A stretch of 64,000 bases of DNA, from the NCBI GenBank assembly GCA_020633195.1, contig JACKEC010000019.1, positions 1 to 64,000 on the forward strand, written 5' to 3'. Positions 60,526 to 64,000 of this stretch are shown in pieces; position 1 is the stretch's first letter; every line of letters begins with the position of its first letter. The position numbers and the translations under genes were made by a program. Source of the DNA: Sandaracinaceae bacterium (GTDB taxonomy: Bacteria; Myxococcota_A; Polyangia; Polyangiales; Sandaracinaceae). Below the pieces are notes generated by a model. It had not been told where the DNA came from. It did not search any database and worked only from the letters and a program-made list of their open reading frames with translations.

Positions 60526-61305
60526 ATGCGCGTTGCGCTGGAGCGCGCCATGCGGTGCGGACTGTTCTTCCTTCTCGTGCTCGGGTGCGCCGAGCCCCCG
60601 GCGGCTCGAACGGCGCCGCTCGAGCAGGCCTCGATCGCGCTCGGCGCCGACGAGGTGCTCCTCGACGCGCGGGGCGCCGAGCTGCTCGTCGGTCGGATCG
60701 AGCCCGCGCCCGAGGGCTCGGACGCGGACCGCGTGCTCGTCGCGCGGGGCGCGGGGATCGACGGCCGCCGCGTGCTCGACGCGCGCTTCGTCGGCGCGCT
60801 CCTCGTGGTGCTCGACGCCGACCACCGGCTGCGCGTGATCGACGGCGAGCGCGAGGCGGTGCTCGACGAGCGCGCGGAGGCGCCGCTGAGCGTTGCGGGA
60901 GACGCGATCGCCTACGCGCGCGGCGAGATGCCCGACTTCGAGGTGGCGCGGGCGATCCCGAGCTCGGGCGAGGTCACCGCGGTCGCGCCGGACGTGCGGC
61001 CCGCGTGGTCACCGGCGCTGTCGCCCGACGGCCGCGAGGTGGTGTTCGTGACGAGCGTCACCGGGACCCCGCGCCTCTACCGGCCGGGGCGCGGGTTCGT
61101 GGACGCGCCGCGCTTCGCGACGACGCCGAGCGCGCCGCTCTGGCGCGGCGAGCAGCTCGTCGTCGGGGACGAGCGCGGGGTGGCGTGGCTCGACCTCGAG
61201 GGCGGCCAGCTCGTGCGCGAGGACGCCGAGCTCACGGCCCTTCTCGCGACCGCCGACGGCCGGGTGCTCGCGCGGCGGGGCGCCGCCTACGAGGCGCTGC
61301 GATGA
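60526..61305 (+). CDS. Small lipoprotein with propeller-like (TolB-type) repeats
   Basis: A 259 aa lipoprotein: signal peptide and lipobox LVLGC (Cys21), then short repeats such as RVLDARFVGALLVVLDADHRLRVIDG and VRPAWSPALSPDGREVVFVTSVTGTPRLYRPG, the latter a TolB-propeller-like blade. No enzyme motif. GGGAGGG precedes the ATG at 60526. It is overlapped by the M23 gene (ATGA). It may assist or hold the cell-wall hydrolase at the envelope; inference from coupling only. Confidence 0.7.
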   Translation: MRVALERAMRCGLFFLLVLGCAEPPAARTAPLEQASIALGADEVLLDARGAELLVGRIEPAPEGSDADRVLVARGAGIDGRRVLDARFVGALLVVLDADHRLRVIDGEREAVLDERAEAPLSVAGDAIAYARGEMPDFEVARAIPSSGEVTAVAPDVRPAWSPALSPDGREVVFVTSVTGTPRLYRPGRGFVDAPRFATTPSAPLWRGEQLVVGDERGVAWLDLEGGQLVREDAELTALLATADGRVLARRGAAYEALR

Positions 61306-63626
61306 TCGCCCGCCTCTCGTTGGCGCTGCTGCTCCTCGCGCCCTCCGTGGCGAGCGCGCAGCGCGTGCTGCTCCGCCGTCCTTACGCCGAGAGCTACCGC
61401 CTCAACTACGGCTTCGACCACGACTCGGGCGGCGGCTGCTCCGACTACGCGTGCATGGGCGCCTGCTACAACGGGCACACGGGGAGCGACTTCGGCGCGC
61501 CCCTCGGCACCACCGTGCTCGCGGGCGCGGCCGGGCGCGTGGTCGCCCGCAACGACGGTTGCGCGGACTACGGCGGCCTCGGCAACACCTGCGGCGGGCG
61601 CTGTGGGAACTACGTGCAGCTCGAGCACGCCGACGGAACGCGCACGATCTACTGCCACATGCGCAACGGCTCGATCCGGGTGAACAACGGCGACACGGTC
61701 ACCTGCGGGCAGCCGATCGGCGTGAGCGCCTCGAGCGGCAACAGCACCGGGCCGCACCTCCACCTCGGCTGGCGACCCTCGGCGAGCGGCGCCTCCGACG
61801 ATCCCTTCTCGGGCAGCTGCGGCGGCCCGATCAGCCTCTGGGTCGAGCAGCGCGCCTACCGCGAGGCCCCGAGCACCTCGTGCCGCGCGTGCACTCCGTC
61901 GACCGAGGTCTGCAACGGCATGGACGACGACTGCGACGGGCGGGTCGACGAGAACGCCGTGGCCGAGATCTGCAACGGCGGCGACGACGACTGCGACGGG
62001 CGGGTCGACGAGAACGCCACCGACGAGGTCTGCAACGGCGCCGACGACGACTGCGACGGCGCGGCCGACGAGGACGACGTGTGCGAGATCCGGCTGCTGC
62101 ACTGGGCGCCGAGCGCCTACGCGTCGCCGACGAGCACCGACGTCGACGGCGACGGCCGCGCCGACGTCTGCGCGCGGGGCTTCTCGGGCGTGCGCTGCTG
62201 GCCGTCGGTCGAGGGCGGCTGGGCGACGGACTGGCCGGCGGTGCCGTGGAGCGACGGGACCGGCTGGGACGACGTCACGAACTTCGCGACGATCCGCATG
62301 GGCGACGTCGACGGCGACGGGCTCGCCGACGTCTGCGCGCGCTCGGACCACGGCGTGGTGTGCGCGCGGTCCAACGGCGCGGGCTTCGACGAGCCGACGA
62401 TGTGGCAAGCCGCGTTGTCGGACGACGCCGGCTGGAACGAGCCGCGCTACTACACGACGATCCGCCTCGCCGACGTCGACGGCGACGGCCGCGAGGACCT
62501 CTGCGCGCGCGGGCCAGAGGGCTTCGACTGCTGGAGCTCCGACGGCGCCGCGTTCACCACGCCGATCGAGGGCCCGCGCTGGAGCGACGAGCAGGGCTGG
62601 GGCGCGGCGCGGCACTACGGGACGATCCGCGTGGCGGACCTCGACGGCGACGGCCGCGCGGACGTGTGCGCCCGGCGCGTCGCGGGGATCCGCTGCCACC
62701 TCGCGGTGGACGGAGGCTTCGGCGCGCCGCTCGACGGGCCCGCGCTCGGCGACGACGCGGGGTGGGGCGAGCGCAGCCACTGGAGCACGATCCGCTTCCC
62801 GGACGTGAACGCCGACGGCCGCGCGGACCTCTGCGCGCGCGACGCGGCGGGGCTGTTCTGTCATCTCGGCGACGGGGCCGGCGGGTTCGGCGAGCGCCTC
62901 GACGTGGCCGCGCTCGCGGACGACATGGGCTGGTCCGACGAGAGCAACTTCGCGACGCTGAGGGTCGGCGACCTCGACGGCGACGGCGCCGACGACCTGT
63001 GCGTGCGCGCGAACATGGGCATGCGCTGCTTCGCCTTCGACGGCGCCGCGTTCGCCTCGCTGACGGGGCCCGCCTGGTCCGACGACGCCGGCTGGACCGC
63101 GGCGCGCTTCCACCAGACGATCCGCCTCGTCGACGTCGACGGCGACGGCCTCGCCGACCTCTGCTCGCGCACCGCCACCGACTGGCGCTGCCACGCCTCG
63201 CTGGGCGGCGGCTTCGCCGAGACCCCCGTCCTCCTCGACGAGATGACCGACGCTGGCGGCTGGGACGCCCAGCGCTACTGGTCCACGATCCAGAGCGCCT
63301 CGCGCACCTGCCACATCGTCAACGAGTCGTGCAATGGTCGCGACGACGACTGCGACGGCGCGATCGACGAGCACGCCATGCAGGAGACGTGCAACGGCGC
63401 CGACGACGACTGCGACGGCGAGGTCGACGAGGCCGACGCCTGCCCGCCCGGCGTCGCGCCCGACGCCGGCGTCGGCCCCGACGGCTCCACCGCCCCCACC
63501 ATGAACCCCGCCCTCGGCTCCCTCTCCGGCGTGTGCACCTGCCGCGCCGCCACCCCCTCCGGCCCCTCGCCCGCCGGCCTCGCCTGGGCCCTCCTCGCCC
63601 TCGTCCTCTGGACCCGCCGCCGGTAG
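61302..63626 (+). CDS. Secreted M23-like peptidase with MopE-type motifs, FG-GAP repeats and a MYXO-CTERM-like tail
   Basis: A 774 aa exported protein. After a signal peptide (…SVASAQ), a LytM/M23 domain (~20-185) shows NGHTGSDFG and GPHLHLG zinc-binding motifs, so it probably cleaves peptidoglycan cross-bridges. Then three CNGxDDDCDG metal-binding-like motifs (~205-260), seven FG-GAP/VCBS-like units with DVDGDG[RL]AD[VL]C (~275-660), two more CNG..DDDCDG motifs and a C-terminal CTCRAA...AGLAWALLALVLWTRRR tail, i.e. the MYXO-CTERM pattern of Cys, hydrophobic helix and basic end. It may be displayed on the surface. Its start overlaps the lipoprotein stop (ATGA). Confidence 0.85.
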   Translation: MIARLSLALLLLAPSVASAQRVLLRRPYAESYRLNYGFDHDSGGGCSDYACMGACYNGHTGSDFGAPLGTTVLAGAAGRVVARNDGCADYGGLGNTCGGRCGNYVQLEHADGTRTIYCHMRNGSIRVNNGDTVTCGQPIGVSASSGNSTGPHLHLGWRPSASGASDDPFSGSCGGPISLWVEQRAYREAPSTSCRACTPSTEVCNGMDDDCDGRVDENAVAEICNGGDDDCDGRVDENATDEVCNGADDDCDGAADEDDVCEIRLLHWAPSAYASPTSTDVDGDGRADVCARGFSGVRCWPSVEGGWATDWPAVPWSDGTGWDDVTNFATIRMGDVDGDGLADVCARSDHGVVCARSNGAGFDEPTMWQAALSDDAGWNEPRYYTTIRLADVDGDGREDLCARGPEGFDCWSSDGAAFTTPIEGPRWSDEQGWGAARHYGTIRVADLDGDGRADVCARRVAGIRCHLAVDGGFGAPLDGPALGDDAGWGERSHWSTIRFPDVNADGRADLCARDAAGLFCHLGDGAGGFGERLDVAALADDMGWSDESNFATLRVGDLDGDGADDLCVRANMGMRCFAFDGAAFASLTGPAWSDDAGWTAARFHQTIRLVDVDGDGLADLCSRTATDWRCHASLGGGFAETPVLLDEMTDAGGWDAQRYWSTIQSASRTCHIVNESCNGRDDDCDGAIDEHAMQETCNGADDDCDGEVDEADACPPGVAPDAGVGPDGSTAPTMNPALGSLSGVCTCRAATPSGPSPAGLAWALLALVLWTRRR

Positions 63627-63656
63627 GGGGGGCGCCCAAAGCGCCCCCTCTACCGG
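63620..63656 (+). terminator. Long hairpin at the end of the M23/MopE gene
   Basis: CCGGTAGGGGGGGCGC (63620-63635) pairs with GCGCCCCCTCTACCGG (63641-63656) with one mismatch and a CCAAA loop; the stop codon lies in the left arm. A GTGCCC array follows at once, the same arrangement as at 10.3 kb. Confidence 0.65.
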
Positions 63657-63657
63657 C

Positions 63658-63690
63658 GCCCATGCCCGTGCCCGTGCCCGTGCCCGCTCC
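63658..63690. repeat. GTGCCC hexamer array, second locus
   Basis: CATGCCC followed by three GTGCCC units and a GCTCC end. The array carries the same hexamer as at 10325-10447 but only in one orientation. Between it and the next start (63853) there is no gene seen and no clear promoter. Confidence 0.7.
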
Positions 63691-63852
63691 GAAGAACCAA
63701 CGAATGGAGACGCTGACTCCGTCCGGCGCGCGCGCCCTCGCGACGGCGGCGCCGACCGCCTGTTCCCGATCGCGCCGCGAGAGCGGTGCGTGACGATGGG
63801 CGACGGCGAGACCCTGGCCGACGCGGGGTGAGTGCGATAGGGGTCCACGTCG

Positions 63853-64000
63853 ATGTCCGAGCCGACGCTCATCTTCGAGACCCTGCACGGCAGCCGCGCC
63901 TACGGGCTCGCGCGCGCGGGCTCCGACACCGACCTCAAGGGCGTGATCATCGGCCCCGCGGCCTGGTACCTCGGCTTCGGCGACGCGCCCGAGCAGATCG
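63853..64000 (+). CDS. Nucleotidyltransferase-superfamily protein (partial, cut by window end)
   Basis: Only the first 49 residues are present. LHGSRAYGLARAGSDTDLKGVII matches the pol-beta-like predicted nucleotidyltransferase family (GS-x-x-[YF]-G-x-A-x-x-x-S-D-x-D-x-[KR]-G), with the two catalytic Asp in SDTD. Members include RNA-repair-associated RlaP-type proteins. The rest lies outside the window, so domain content and partners cannot be judged. Confidence 0.7.
   Translation, partial: MSEPTLIFETLHGSRAYGLARAGSDTDLKGVIIGPAAWYLGFGDAPEQI

Noticed and set aside
63319..63888. Minus-strand genes across the FG-GAP protein
   Set aside because: Frames are Arg/Gly low-complexity shadows; the plus strand holds clear M23, FG-GAP and MYXO-CTERM-like motifs.

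Overview
The window is a high-GC chromosome segment from what looks like a myxobacterium (Myxococcota, probably the Sandaracinaceae/Polyangiales side). The reasons are: GC-rich codon usage that produces very long antisense shadow ORFs; several lipoproteins whose mature N-termini start with Asp/Ala/Gly linkers (repeated D-A-G units); RCC1, MopE-type CNGxDDDCDG and MYXO-CTERM-like motifs; and many eukaryote-like signalling proteins (Ser/Thr kinases, PP2C, FHA, WD40, a caspase-fold protease). Taxonomy is inferred from these traits and was not searched. No phage, IS element or CRISPR array was seen.

Layout. 0-2.1 kb: short direct repeats and a secreted RCC1-propeller lipoprotein. 2.2-7.6 kb: a partial type VI secretion operon, tagF-tssA-tssB-tssC, closed by a hairpin terminator; a PAAR-like (DUF4150) spike-tip gene lies at 59.9 kb. 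7.6-10.3 kb: MFS transporter and aldehyde dehydrogenase. 10.3-15.6 kb: a hexamer-repeat inverted structure, a small anchored protein, a PP2C phosphatase, a sugar-dehydrogenase lipoprotein and an octaheme cytochrome with its membrane partner. 15.6-18.5 kb: a three-gene operon of two unrecognised proteins and an ATP-grasping ligase-like nucleotidyltransferase. 18.6-23.0 kb: PPC-domain lipoprotein, HtrA-like protease and metacaspase lipoprotein.

23.1-28.5 kb: a tightly coupled operon encoding a zinc-ribbon/TerB-like protein, a PP2C-like domain fused to a double AAA+ Clp unfoldase, and an FHA-zinc ribbon-Ser/Thr kinase. This is the best candidate for an undescribed system: kinase, phosphatase and unfoldase appear to be built as one unit. 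28.7-34.5 kb: secreted lipase-like lipoprotein, a structured non-coding stretch containing an initiator-tRNA-shaped cloverleaf with an abnormal anticodon loop, TatD, membrane proteins and an M50-like protease. 34.5-41 kb: an SseB-domain protein translationally coupled to a giant TPR-kinase-WD40 protein. 41.2-50.9 kb: a repair cluster, sbcD-sbcC, a PC4-like DNA-binding protein and a RecB/AddA-type helicase-nuclease. 51.5-57.4 kb: a HlyD + peptidase-ABC + second ABC exporter resembling NHLM-type peptide export. 57.4-64 kb: oxidoreductase, methyltransferase, PAAR-like protein, lipoprotein, M23/MopE/FG-GAP surface protein and the start of a nucleotidyltransferase.

Intergenic DNA carries two dispersed repeat families: a ~140-180 bp inverted-repeat element with arms built from 9-nt GCGCAAAG/GCGCGAAG units (13.1, 28.5, 46.4 and 50.9-51.4 kb), and GTGCCC hexamer arrays placed beside hairpins (10.3 and 63.6 kb). 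Many operons show 1-4 nt stop/start overlaps (ATGA or GTGA), so translational coupling is the rule here.
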